From contig OX291560.1 of assembly GCA_946406115.1 (NCBI GenBank), positions 8,557,158 to 8,621,157 on the forward strand: 64,000 bases of DNA, written 5' to 3'. Below the pieces are notes generated by a model. It ran no database searches. It was not told where the DNA came from and saw nothing but the letters and a program-made list of their open reading frames with translations. Positions 34,916 to 45,769 of the stretch are shown here, piece by piece. The DNA comes from Apoda limacodes. Lineage: Eukaryota > Arthropoda > Insecta > Lepidoptera > Limacodidae. The translations under genes and the position numbers were made by a program. Position 1 is the stretch's first letter; each line of letters opens with the position of its first letter.

Positions 34916-35639
34916 ACGTCTGCCAATCAGCTACTACTATTATAATATTCTAACAGGAATTGGGAAAAGTTAAAAACCTAAAAGTTTCGTAACACTCTCC
35001 TTAGAATAAGGCCTTGTCCACAAAGTGAAACCGCAGTTATATTGGCCGTACAAACCCTTTCAGTAGTATCTTTCACTCCCCTTAAATATTGAATACACAA
35101 AAGAAAAGTTCGAATATCGAGCTTACGATACCATCAGCGCATCGCAAACTGTATACAAATAAGACAATTTTCATACACCTGCTACAATAATTTATTATCA
35201 TCTTTAAGTCCCTAACGCAAGGTTCAAAATTAGGTTCAAATTATTTCTCTAAGTGTAAAATAAAAAGTGTAGAAACAACAATAAGAAGTAAGCAGAGCTT
35301 TTGCTTGCGGACAATATGGCGGATACGGTCGCGATTCCATGCTGCGACGACGTGAAATTTTCTCAGAAGAATATTCCCGCGAAACTATATTTTAAACCAA
35401 ACTAGCTTTTGCTTTTATAACATAACGGCTGATGTAAAGATGAACTGTAAGAGTTTTTTTAAGTATTAGAGGGGTTACACTCGAGTCTTTATTTGTGTGT
35501 ATAAACTGTCTTTTTTTTATATTAGATACTTTTTTATGTTGTGCTTTATATTTCATGTTTTTTATGTTTGTAATGGAAAGTGTCCTTTTATGATAGGGAG
35601 TGCATTTTCCAATATTTTAATTGGACGCTGTAAAAGAAA
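34916..35639. other. No gene seen
   Basis: AT-rich spacer. A 30-bp patch with GCTGCGACGACGTG at 35340 is unrecognised. Confidence 0.4.
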
Positions 35640-35795
35640 GGGAGAAAAGAAATGCCCTTGCTGAGTTTCTTGCCGGTTCTTCTCAATACAAGGTCTCCCG
35701 CCCTATAGACTTACGAACCGATGGCGTAGTGACATTCATAAGTGCTCAATTATTTTGGCCTAAACTGAATAAATTATATTGAATTTGAATTTGTG
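35640..35795 (+). mobile_element. LINE 3' tail repeat (TTGCCGGTTCTTCTC family)
   Basis: Reads CCCTTGCTGAGTTTCTTGCC, then GGTTCTTCTCAATACAAGG, CATTCATAAGTGCTCAATTA and a tail with GAATAAATTATATTGAATT. It is the plus-strand counterpart of 10990-11190 and 59360-59530. Confidence 0.75.
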
Positions 35796-36062
35796 GTCGA
35801 TCTGAAACTGGTTTTAATTTTTTTTGGCACCTTATTATTATTAACGATAATTGGTGTTGATATTGAACGTACATCAATGTATCAAAGCTTTGTAAAACAA
35901 AAAAAAAAAACAAGCATTTAGTCAGGGTTCTGTATTATTCCGGAATTATTATTATGGATTATTCCTGAGTTCAATGTATAGAGTTTAAAAAAAAATCTCT
36001 ATTTTTTATGACAGATCAGTATGGCGGAGAACAAAATTTCATTACTATCAAAGGAAAGGCGG

Positions 36063-36112
36063 CGGAATTATAAGGCTGTAACATACGGACGGACATGACG
36101 AAACTATAAGGG
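36063..36112 (+). repeat. GGGTTCCG-type repeat, right-end fragment
   Basis: Contains GGCTGTAACATACGGACGG and ACATGACGAAACTATAAGGG, the right-terminal blocks of the 50391-51002 copy. The fragment stops before the terminal ACGGAACCC. CAGGGTTCTGTATTATTCCG at 35926 may be its other end, with the interior deleted. Confidence 0.6.
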
Positions 36113-36199
36113 TTGTAATAAATATATATGTTACGTATGTGTTTCAACTGTATAGTTGAAAGTGAAGCCAAATATCTTAATTATTTTATATGCTTTTTA

Positions 36200-36467
36200 A
36201 TGAAGTATAAGGCATTGCGATTTTGCTGAATGGTATAGACCATCCACACAGATATCAAGTAAGTAACTTGAGCAAACTTGAAATTCAGTGGCAGTGACCT
36301 GGCCACGTCTGTCAGAGATGACGTCTGTGTGGCCGGGAAAATGGGAAGGCGAAGCCCGGTGGACCGACGACCTTAAAAGGGTGGCTGGATTCGGAAGGCA
36401 GGCGGCAGAAATTGCGCGCAATAGAGGAGGCTTATATCCAGCACTGAACCAATATGAGCTGATATGA
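36200..36467 (+). mobile_element. RTE-type LINE C-terminal fragment
   Basis: One frame (about 36330-36467) reads WPGKWEGEARWTDDLKRVAG and continues to a stop at 36465-36467. RWTDDL.RVAG, followed at a fixed distance by an alanine- and arginine-rich stretch, is the hallmark of the C-terminus of RTE-clade reverse transcriptase proteins. The upstream portion is decayed and the following 3' tail is not obvious. It is a short, dead, 5'-truncated insert. Confidence 0.8.
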
Positions 36468-37570
36468 TAATCAGAAGTATAAACTATTATATTGTTTACG
36501 CATGGGCAGGATCTTCAGGACCTCAATGTTGAGCATAACATGAGTAATTATACAAACAGAAATTATACAACCTTATGCGGCAAAAGTTAAACATTTTTAC
36601 ACTATTACGTCGTTCAAACACGCACCTTCGGGTTTTATTTACCTTCTAAAGGATAGTTCAAATGAACTTGGTCCTTTTTTTACTTTTTATAATTTGCCGA
36701 CAGGACACGTCTCGTGTCTCGTTCGTTATACTTGCAACATCAACTGCGCTTTTACCTGCTATATAACATAACCTCGCTGATCTTACTAAACGACGTATCT
36801 GACAATTTTGGCGCAACTGACTTATTTAGTGTGGGTAGGCCACTTTTTGAAGACGAATCGATCCAATGTGTACAATAAGATTATTATCTAAGACGTTAAT
36901 ACATATTTTCATAACGGGTAAAACTATCTACCTATACGTGTGCCAATTTTTTATTTGAAATTCAATTTTAAGAAATAACTGTGACATACGGACAAACAAC
37001 CAGACTTGGTGAAATTACTGTCAATTTATTTGACTACGGCTACGGAACTTTAATGAAAATCAGTAAACGAAAAATTAACGAGTTTGCAAGAATTTGATTA
37101 ATTTTTGTAAAAGTCCTCAGTATACTGTTTGACGTGAAAAAAAATATATTTTATAGTTAAGTGAATTTGCTAATATTACAATTATTCTGCTATTCAAACA
37201 GTTAGAAAAAAAATATTCTAGTTTTAGACTTTAATTAAAATTGTTAGGAAAACTAAAAGTGATATTCTCTTGATTCTTATTTCATAAAATATATTTAAAT
37301 ATGACAAAGTGAATTTGCTAATTTAATGGTTCTAAATAAATATTTTAATTCTATACCGATAAAACACCGAGCAAATCGAGATTTTCAACGTGCGGTCACG
37401 TGCTAGCGCCTGTCGTACGTTGAACTGTGTGTCTTTGTATGCTTCAATAGTGTAATATGTTTTTGTACACTGGTTGAAACGGCACGCTTTTGCTAGAATA
37501 TGCCATAGCCTTAAAGAAAAATAACTACAGATTAGCTCAACATTTTTTATTGTTTATATACTAACTTCTA
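36468..37570. other. No gene seen
   Basis: AT-rich. GTGAATTTGCTAATNT recurs at 37160 and 37309 in similar surroundings. Confidence 0.4.
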
Positions 37571-38265
37571 CTTGAAGTCAGAGGCGGCTCGTGACAATTT
37601 TTAATGAGTGTTCACTAAAAAACAAAAACAAAAGAGGAATTTCTTAAATTCTCATCTTTTTTTATTCTATTTATAACGCCTATTTAGATTTACAAACCCG
37701 CGTCGCGTGTGTATGCTTTTGTGTCACATTTTTGTGACCCTTTGTCTTTATTTCAAACTGAGTTACTACAATCATTTGGCACTGTTTAATCACATCACGA
37801 TAATCACATTTTATTTTACTATAGTTACTCATTAGACAATAAACTTACTGTTAATGTAGATATGTTCTTATTTATAAATTTCATTCAAAATCTTCTGTTT
37901 CACGTGTAAGACTGTGTCGAACTCTCTCTCTCTTTCACACTTGTGGATTTTAGCTCTACGTCTCTGTACTGAAATTCGTTTCATAGGAGCGCAATTGCTA
38001 GCGCTCCACTTAGTGACAAAGTCTCCTCAGTGCAATTCATGTGCAATTCCATACTAAATCTTGAGTTAACTGTGTGTGTACAGAATGTTTTTAGTGAAAT
38101 GCTATTGTAACATAAAGAGTAATAGAAGCATAATAATTATTTATTTTAAGTAAAATACAAAACATATTGTTTTTTAAGTAGATTTTATGGTTACTAAACT
38201 AGTTAGTTATTTATGGGAGTGCGCTGCACCAGCGCCCTTTAGGACGAGCAGACTCTGCTTGAAGT
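37571..38265. mobile_element. Non-autonomous hAT-type element, 679 bp, intact ends
   Basis: The body is 37579-38257. CTTGAAGT lies at both edges (37571-37578 and 38258-38265), a perfect 8-bp target duplication. The left end is CAGAGGCGGCTCGT; the right end, read on the minus strand, is CAGAGTCTGCTCGT. These match at 12 of 14 bases. An 8-bp duplication with a CAGAG tip points to the hAT superfamily. No transposase is visible in the interior, which is AT-rich with a CT run at 37921-37937. Confidence 0.85.
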
Positions 38266-38461
38266 TATTTATGGTGTACATACCTATTACGATCAAAAAA
38301 TATTTATATAATAGGTAATTATTATTAAAAAGCCTAATCTTAGTAATAACTTTGAAAACCTTACCTTACTCGTCAGTTCTGTACCTTTTTGACAAGCTTC
38401 TAGTACTTTTTCGGCATTCCAGACTGGCAACACTGAATACCACCTCACTAAGACTGTAGTA

Positions 38462-38604
38462 GCGTTTTGTTGACTGAGATAATGTACATAATGCGGTAAT
38501 CCTAAGAGAATTAACCAAGATTTGTACTGTGTTTTACAAAATTTATGTCTTTTGAACTTGGCAGGATTATGACATTAAACGCATTGAAGCAGTCAACAAA
38601 ACGC
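38462..38604. mobile_element. MITE, GCGTTTTG inverted termini (copy 2)
   Basis: The left end GCGTTTTGTTGACTG is the exact inverse of the right end CAGTCAACAAAACGC. The interior (ATGTACATAATGCGGTAATC, AAATTTATGTCTTTTGAACT and GGATTATGACATTAAACGC) aligns with 13224-13381. The 143-bp length makes it one of the smallest MITEs here. No target duplication is clear. Confidence 0.8.
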
Positions 38605-38609
38605 ACCTT

Positions 38610-38715
38610 AAATAGTTTGTGAAAAGAGGCTGTCACCACATTGATATGGGTGTTTATCCAGTTACTAGTTACCACTTCGGGGAAATAAAACTGTGAAGAT
38701 ATACATACATAATCA
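38610..38715 (+). repeat. RTE/SINE-like 3' tail repeat
   Basis: GATATGGGTGTTTATCCAGT, ACTAGTTACCACTTCGGGGA and ATATACATACATA match the order of blocks at 7380-7590. It directly follows the 143-bp MITE. Confidence 0.55.
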
Positions 38716-39289
38716 GTTTTTTATTTATTTAGGAATCTAGTAGGCGCCTTATCTATAACATTCAAAAGTATTATTAAAAGTTAAATAAATTATATTATAT
38801 CTACGACGCACTTTAATCATAATAATATGCATAACGTATCCATGTCTAATTAAATAAAAACGGTCTTGTACACGTTTTTTTATGTAAATGCCGATATTTT
38901 TTCGCATATCAAGGAAATAATAATTCGTTACGGCACTAAGCACACGATTTATAACTTACATCACCAATCCTAAACGACGCACCAGCGCCATTATTTGTTT
39001 GCTTTTTTATTGAAACTTACCTGAAAAGAAGATAAAATACACATTACTTACACAAATACACGAAGTAAGTAACATCACCCAGCTACATTAGTTTTTATTT
39101 AGATACAAGACCTTAATTTCTGGCATATTTTTGACTAGCTAACCTGAAACACGTTGTTCTGTCCTTTCCGTTATTGACTACCCTCTACCATTCGTTCGTA
39201 ATAAAATAGATTTTATTTAGCTCTCAGTAGTCATGATCAATATATTTATCTATGTCAAATAACAGCTTTCTAATGCTATAATTCTCCGA
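38716..39289. other. No gene seen
   Basis: AT-rich spacer. Confidence 0.4.
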
Positions 39290-39355
39290 GCTAAGCTACG
39301 GACAGACATGGCGAATAAGGGTTCCTTGTTTACTACGGAACCCTAAAAAGAGATA
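39290..39355 (+). repeat. GGGTTCCG-type repeat, right-end fragment
   Basis: Reads GCTACGGACAGACATGGCGA, ATAAGGGTTCCTTG and ACTACGGAACCCTAAAAAG. It is identical in layout to the right end of 50391-51002 and lacks everything upstream. Confidence 0.75.
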
Positions 39356-39830
39356 AAGTAGCCTTTTATCGCAGTCTGGGGACCTACAAGAATAGGGACA
39401 ACTGTTTTCATACCTCGTTAGTGATAAGATGCTATACCATAACCGCTTATATACATATATAAGCCTGATAGTACGCAGTAGCACCAGAGCCGTTTCTCGC
39501 GCTTTGCCGAACCCCAAAAATCTAATAACTTAGAACCTATAACGTGCTATAACTAACCAAACCGAAACTATAAGCTCCTGAAACCATATCACTTCTTTTT
39601 CAGCAGTCACAGAAAATATGACTACATCGTTGTAGGTTACTTGCAAGCTGAAAAATATTGATAAAAACTGAAAATGTAGTGTAACATTATATAAACATAT
39701 TAAGTTATACCTTTTTGAAATCTACTAAAAATATTATTTAGTCGTAGCTTCATTTTTGATAAGATCAGTAAAATCCTTATTTCCGATTTTGTAAATAGTT
39801 TTTAAGAAGACAAAATATAACAAAATTATC
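39356..39830. other. No gene seen
   Basis: AT-rich spacer. Confidence 0.4.
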
Positions 39831-40047
39831 AGTGAAGAATAAATTTTATTTTTTCAACTCTATCTTCGAACTCCATTGGGCTGTTATGTAACTGGCTCCT
39901 AGAACCCACCAATTATACAGGGGAAACATAACAGTAGGTCATAAATAGTCATAATCATGATAAGACTTAGGGTTTCTAGGGCTCCAGGTACATTACAACC
40001 CAATGGATTTCGAAGATAGAGTTGAACAAATAAAAGTTATTCTTACT
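39831..40047. mobile_element. MITE with about 75-bp inverted arms
   Basis: The left arm (39831-39905) contains CAACTCTATCTTCGAACTCC and ATTGGGCTGTTATGTAACTG. The right arm (39968-40047) is its inverse, containing CAATGGATTTCGAAGATAGA and GTTGAACAAATAAAAGTTAT. A roughly 60-bp loop lies between. The arms differ at several positions, so the element is not recent. The superfamily is unknown. Confidence 0.8.
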
Positions 40048-40500
40048 AGTACTTACTAACGACTCTGTCTTAGAATGTTACTTTGTCGAAGCCACGACTA
40101 TTAATCCGGGCCTAAGAAATCATAACCGTTGAAGAGTGAGAGCGGTTTGTTTATCAGCTTTTAGCTTAAGTGAAAATAGTTTTATTTGTTTTTAGTAAGT
40201 TTCCAACTAGTTTCAGCTTGCGAATTCATCCAGCATAGACATAAGCATGTTTTTGTTAAATGACAGAGTAATATACGGTTTTAATAATTATGTTGTCTAA
40301 CAGTGAAAGGAGTAATAAATTCTGTCCAGTAATTATTATGCGAAATATAGACGGTTCCGCATCATACATGGCGAAGTACACTAGATACCTTAAAATCCAC
40401 ATTCAAGACTGTCAAAACATTAAGAAACATAAGTGTTGTTTTATATTCTTTTAAAAACAAGCCATATTAGTATGCGTAAGACGACAAATACATATTATAT
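40048..40500. other. No gene seen
   Basis: AT-rich spacer. Confidence 0.4.
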
Positions 40501-40602
40501 AGTGCAACAAAATTTTCTGACTTTGTGGTCAAAAATCGAAACTAGTGAACTCACAACGACACTAGCGACCATACATCCAACGTTAGAAAATTTTGTTGCA
40601 CT
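40501..40602. mobile_element. 102-bp MITE, AGTGCAACAAAATTTTCT termini
   Basis: The left AGTGCAACAAAATTTTCTGA is mirrored by TTAGAAAATTTTGTTGCACT on the right. The 21-bp arms differ at one base. Inside, CTAGTG and its inverse CACTAG bracket AACTCACAACGA, so the whole unit can fold. No coding capacity. Confidence 0.8.
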
Positions 40603-41240
40603 GTACCTATACTACAAGACGCAAAGTCATTACACCATTGACACTTTCTTTGCCAAAATACGCTAAGCCAATTAAAGTGATGATGGAAAAGATAAACATA
40701 ATAACATACATAGTCGGATAAAAAGAAAGTCATATCAGTCAAAACTCTAAAAACTAGGTATTTTCATTGCCAGATTTTAACTGCCAGCTAATAGGTTTTA
40801 CTAATCATTAAAAGCTACTCAAGCTATCAATCTTTCTCGCTTAGCACTCTCAATTACAAGACGGTTAGAAAATTTCACCTGTTTTTATAGTTACAAATCA
40901 TCAACTGCTACTCAAGTCCCCGTAATGTAATCATTATCACTAGCTATCTAGTTTCCACTATTTCCCGCACAATTTCCCAGGCTTTCCCGCATAACTACCA
41001 GTTATATCCGCTGATAATGTCACGTTTAACGAGGTTACAGATACCAGGCAGACATAATAGACAGGTAGACTTGATTTTGATATAAATAGAGCAAAGTGAT
41101 GACTGTTAGTAGGAGGGAACTAACCTGATGTGGGTCCTGAAATGTAAGTAACTTCACTTTGGTGAAGGTAAGAAAATTTTCTTTGCAGGTTTGACGATTC
41201 ATTATAAGGAAGGACAAATATCGTTCGGCCACAAAAAAAA
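40603..41240. other. No gene seen
   Basis: AT-rich spacer. Confidence 0.4.
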
Positions 41241-41284
41241 GTAGGTTCGTTTTTATTAAACACGCTGCGAATCGTATTCTCTAA
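41241..41284 (+). repeat. TTAA-MITE (GAGGATAC family) right-end scrap
   Basis: GGTTCGTTTTTATTAAACAC then GCTGCGAATCGTATTCTC matches the right arm of the copy at 23051-23415. The left part is gone. It abuts the foldback element that starts at 41285. Confidence 0.6.
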
Positions 41285-41656
41285 AGGCGCAGTGACTACC
41301 TTATTAGCGCCACCAAAAGATATTCTTGATTTGCTCCTTTTAAAAAACACATTTAAATAATGTTACAAACCAATTATTTAGAATTAATTTTTAGCTATTT
41401 TTAGAACGTTATGAATTGTATCTAGAATATACCTGTGAGTTATGTATAGCGTTTCCGCTAAAAACGGTTACTTTTAACAGAAAAGCTATTTACAACTCAC
41501 AGGTATGTATATTCTAGAAACTATGTATAACGTTTTAAAAATAGAATTTAATTATCTAATTCTATATAATTGGTAAGTAACATTTTGAAAGTCTTTTGTA
41601 CAAACAGGAAATAAACAATTCCTATTAGCCGCGCTAGTCAGGTAGTCACTGCGCCT
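41285..41656. mobile_element. 372-bp foldback element, inverted over nearly its full length
   Basis: The outer tips AGGCGCAGTGACTACCT (41285) and the inverse AGGTAGTCACTGCGCCT (41640-41656) are exact. Further in, the arms continue to match with gaps: AATGTTACNNNCCAATTAT, ATTTAGAATTA against ATATAGAATTA, CTATTTTTANAACGTTAT, TCTAGAATATAC and CCTGTGAGTT. The centre is at about 41465-41475. TAGCGC immediately inside the tip adds a second inverted block. No coding capacity. GTATTC occurs close to both outer edges but not at exact target-duplication positions. Confidence 0.8.
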
Positions 41657-41714
41657 GAAGTATTCAACAAAACTTTTCTCGCTCTTAACTCAAATGTATT
41701 GTTTTGAAAGGTTG

Positions 41715-41875
41715 CCTCTTAGACTACAGTATGTTTAAGGTTCTTCAAGAATGGAGTAATTAGATTTTTAAAGGAAGGCACACGCGAATAGTTCTTTTGG
41801 TCCATGGGCAACCACTTCATATCAGGCAGACTATAAGCTTGTTTGTTTGCCATTTTAGTGCCATAAAAAACCATG
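41715..41875 (+). mobile_element. 3' terminus of non-LTR family A
   Basis: GGTTCTTCAAGAATGGAGTA, TAGATTTTTAAAGGAAGGCA and the untranslated block ATATCAGGCAGACTATAAGC with TTTGTTTGCCATTTTAGTGC match the end of the copy at 3528-3742. It finishes in AAAAAA. It is heavily 5'-truncated. Confidence 0.65.
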
Positions 41876-43223
41876 TATATCTTGTTTAGTTTGTTGAAAT
41901 ACCTTTAATTAGATTACATCATCAAAGGTATTACCATCACTTCTACGGTACATTGACAAATAAGTTTTTTTTTCAAATCACGTTATTTCAATATTATTGA
42001 TCATTAATCATTGTTCAATTCTTGTACATATTTATATTGGTGGGTAAGCACATAAAATTGTTCCATCAATTTTGGTATCCGCCATCTTTTTTCGATGGTG
42101 TGACACTTCCTCCGCGCCCGCGACGCAGCATGAACGTTGTCTGCTGACCAAGCAATTTCGGTGTGAAGCCTGAATAGCCGTGCTATCTTACAAATTCTAA
42201 TAAACAGTCTAAAAAGTGGATTCTGCAGTGCCTGTGATATATCAGTGGCTTGGTGTGCTACACAACAACCAGGAGTTGGTCTACATTGGAGCTGATTGTG
42301 GACGTTAAGGTTGGTGGAGCATATTTTACCCATCGATTTTAGACAAGGATTGACGTTACTTTCCCATTTCCAAGTTTATGTAATTTACAGTCCACTAAAT
42401 ATCTTTATTATTTACCAGCGTACTTTAATAGTTGTAAATATCGATCAATCATTAAGAAGCAATTTCATTTCGTCTATGTTACGATGTTTAATAATTAATG
42501 ACAAAGTAGTTGACGCTATAAATTCCAAGATTCTTTTTACATGACCTTAAAAACAAACTGGAACGCCTCAACAACATTCGACGAATAAACTACTTATTTG
42601 ACTTATAACGCCGGCCAACACTAATCAAGCACTAAGAACCGCTAACACAAAGAAAGACTAATAAACAACTGCACAGATACGCACAACCCGCCTTAATTGG
42701 TGGCCACACTCGATAATTGACGCTGATTAGTGATTTCACACGGTCCACAGATTACCAGGTGAGCAAGTAAATACTGTGTTGCTAGTTTCAAACAAGTTTT
42801 CAGTGGGTGACATCACTACTGACACATTTCCCGCAGTATACCATGTTTAGTGCTGCACTCTGTTGTAATTGCGATTACCGTTATTTGTGGAGTGTATTTT
42901 TGTAATTTAAAGTTTCACCGAAGTTTACTTATGACCAAGTCGTCCCACTTTAATGCGTTTAAAGTGATCAATAATACTTATTTTTTGCGTCAATGTGAAA
43001 TCAGATTCCAACATACTTATGCGGTTATCATTTAACCGTACAGAGAATACGAAAATATCATTTAAGGCGGCGATATAGTTCAGTAGGCTAATAACTATAC
43101 AAAGTCACACAAGTAAAAAAATAACCGATTTCATGTATTGGTCCCATACTTTAATGTAATTTATAACGCAATCACATCTTGAAACTGTTCATTTTTTATT
43201 TATGAAATTAAACGTTTTTACCG
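41876..43223. other. No convincing gene
   Basis: A minus-strand open frame at 42004-42333 covers a GC-richer patch (42060-42180) and matches no family. AAGATGGCGGATACC on the minus strand near 42080 looks like a start context, but the frame from it closes after 17 codons. Confidence 0.35.
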
Positions 43224-43446
43224 TGATAAAATGTTATTACCCTGCAAATCTGCTAAAAACAAATCAGTAGTACTCACGTACAGAAGTACACCATCCACAT
43301 GTGTAGGAGTTCACCTCCCTCCCTCCCTCCTTATGTGGAAGATGTCAACTTCACTATAACATTACACCACTAAATGGCTAACAAAACTCGACGTGAGTGC
43401 TACTGAATTGTTTTTAGCGGATTTGCAGGGTAATAACATTTTATCA
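43224..43446. mobile_element. MITE with about 56-bp near-perfect inverted arms
   Basis: The left arm TGATAAAATGTTATTACCCT, GCAAATCTGCTAAAAACAAA, TCAGTAGTACTCACGT is mirrored at 43391-43446 with only a few differences. The loop (about 43280-43390) contains a CCCT run, CCTCCCTCCCTCCCTCC (43315-43331). No coding capacity. High arm identity suggests a fairly recent copy. Confidence 0.85.
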
Positions 43447-45584
43447 TAATAAAGAATTTCCGCAAAGTAACACCTGATTCTATCAAGTATTTACTGTTGT
43501 GGATTCCTATTTTTTTATAAGTTTCGCTAAAAAAATATATTCGGTAATGCACTAGATAGTAGTCAAGTGGATTACCTTATGGAGTGACTAGCGGCTAGAC
43601 AAAAGCCAATTTTATAACATTTAACTTCAAACTTTTGCACAAACACTACTTATTTACCTTAGCCCATATCTTAAGCCTTTATGAAAGTCATTAAAAACAT
43701 TAGCACCTAATGACACATATATAACAAAAATATCAAGAAAAATAACACTACATTACAGAAGAACTTGTAACAAACCATTACACAAATTACGTAAATTTTA
43801 CGACATGGGCACGAAAACAGTTAACAGTGGAAACAAATGTCAAAAAAACAACCTACTAGGTACTACGAAGTGAAGATTATCTTACCTAACCATGGTCACT
43901 AGAAAGATAAACTGCATATAAAAACCTTAAACACCATCATAGAACATAATCACCTACGTTAAATTAAATGATTTAACTAATGTTAATGTCAATAAAATTA
44001 ACATAATGCATTTTTATCAACTTCTGGGTTACGATAGTGAAAATATTATTGGAGATAGATAGAGCAGACAGTGTCAATATGTTACTTGGGTTCCATATAT
44101 AAGGTATAATTAAAAATCAGTTTGATAAACATACCCCGTTTAGTGCATTATAGTAATTAGCACCGTCATCGGACATTTTTTATTACGAAAATCTAAATGT
44201 TGAAAATATAAAAACGTTTTGTATTGTTTATTATATATTTTTGTGAGTTTATACTAAAACAGCCACTTTTGACAGAAAAAGTAAGCATTTCTAAAAGATA
44301 CATTCTACGAACCATACGTTCTAAAAAATATCTGTTGAAATATAAAACTAATTTGCAATCTTTAGAATTTTGGAATAAGCTTTATACTAAGAGGAAGTTA
44401 TAATTATATATTGATGACGTTGGTTAAATATATATTGATGACGTTGGTTAGCTGTTTCAAGTCCCTTAATTATTAGCCACGAAAACTGATTGAAAACAAA
44501 TGCTTTTGACGAAGCAGACAGCTGCAACAAGAAAAACTAGGCATTTTGCAAAATTTTTCATTTATAATAAGTAATTTTTTAAATGTTTTCAGTGACAATA
44601 ATTTTTAATTTCGTTGTAATGATTTTTTCCAAGAACAAATTACAAGAACGTCAACGAGAAAACTCATTAAAATCGGTAAATCAATTTCAACATTATTCCA
44701 AAATGTATGCGAGAAATCCCTAGAGATAGATCCCCGGGGCTTTAGTGTTTTAATGACCTAGAAGTCATAATTTATTTCCTAACACGCATCTGCCTTGTAC
44801 AATGCCTACTACAGCGCTCTAAAAATAATATTCCATTGTAAAAAGAAAAAAAATAATGATTGCTAAAGTGCGCTAAAAAAATATTTTATATAAGAAAACG
44901 CACATTTATCCCATCATATCTACCAATATTTGTCACCGTAATTTAAGTATTAGCAAGTCAAAATTAATTTTACAGCTCGCCCGAATTTGATAAAATACGG
45001 ATCAAGAATTGCTGCTCAGTTACTAATATTGCTGCAAATATATTTAATTTCCTATAACATCAATTTCAAAGCTGCCCAATATCACATTGCTTGCTGATCA
45101 ATTAAGTTATCGTTTCTGACCACTAGCTAGAAGCAGTTCAGTTAGCCTTGCTAACAAAAGCTCACCAACCCCTCTGTAATTACCTGACCGTTTTTAAACA
45201 ACTTTTTCAATAGCATTCATCGCAATATTTTATTAAGCCGCCTTCCGAGATGTCAAATCAGCAGGTTTTGTATTGGAACAGACCGTTTCAAATCAGTGTT
45301 CAACTCAGATGAACACTGTTTGATAAAAACAAATAAAAGTTAGTCGAATACAAAATAGTGATTAATTGACGTCAACGTTTTGTTGGGTATGTACATTGTA
45401 ACATATGCGGAAAGGAAAATACGCAGCCCTTACATACAATACAACTATACCTAAGTAGCTGAAAGTTTTAAATAGGTAAATTTAGGCGAGGCATTGATGG
45501 GATTGCCCAGCGAAATGCAATAATCATCTTAGTTGCTTGAGACGCAAGGTTTAAAAAAAATTGTGCATGACGTTACCAAAAAAT
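43447..45584. other. Gene-poor stretch with a 24-bp tandem duplication
   Basis: ATATATTGATGACGTTGGTT occurs at 44406 and again 24 bp on at 44430. Nothing else is recognised. Confidence 0.5.
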
Positions 45585-45604
45585 TTAATTTAGGAGTGAA
45601 AAAC

Positions 45605-45642
45605 TGACCAAGGGCGACTCGGACTCGGGTCGCCCTTGGTCA
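45605..45642. repeat. Perfect 14-bp stem hairpin at the truncation point
   Basis: TGACCAAGGGCGAC (45605-45618) and its exact inverse GTCGCCCTTGGTCA (45629-45642) flank the loop TCGGACTCGG. The family A coding similarity is lost just at this hairpin, where HHRTARHRQGIH-like sequence would continue into the conserved C-terminus. Confidence 0.9.
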
Positions 45643-45769
45643 TGAATTCCCTGCCGATGGCGAGCGGTGCGATGGTAGAAAGTAGCCGTGGGCATCATTA
45701 CAAACATTTCCTCAGAACACAACCCATTGTACAAGCGGTAGAACACACACAGGGAAGCAAAGTCTCTCC

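Noticed and set aside
42004..42333. 109-codon minus-strand frame with AAGATGGCGG
   Set aside because: The ATGGCGG frame ends after 17 codons and the long frame has no recognisable domain.
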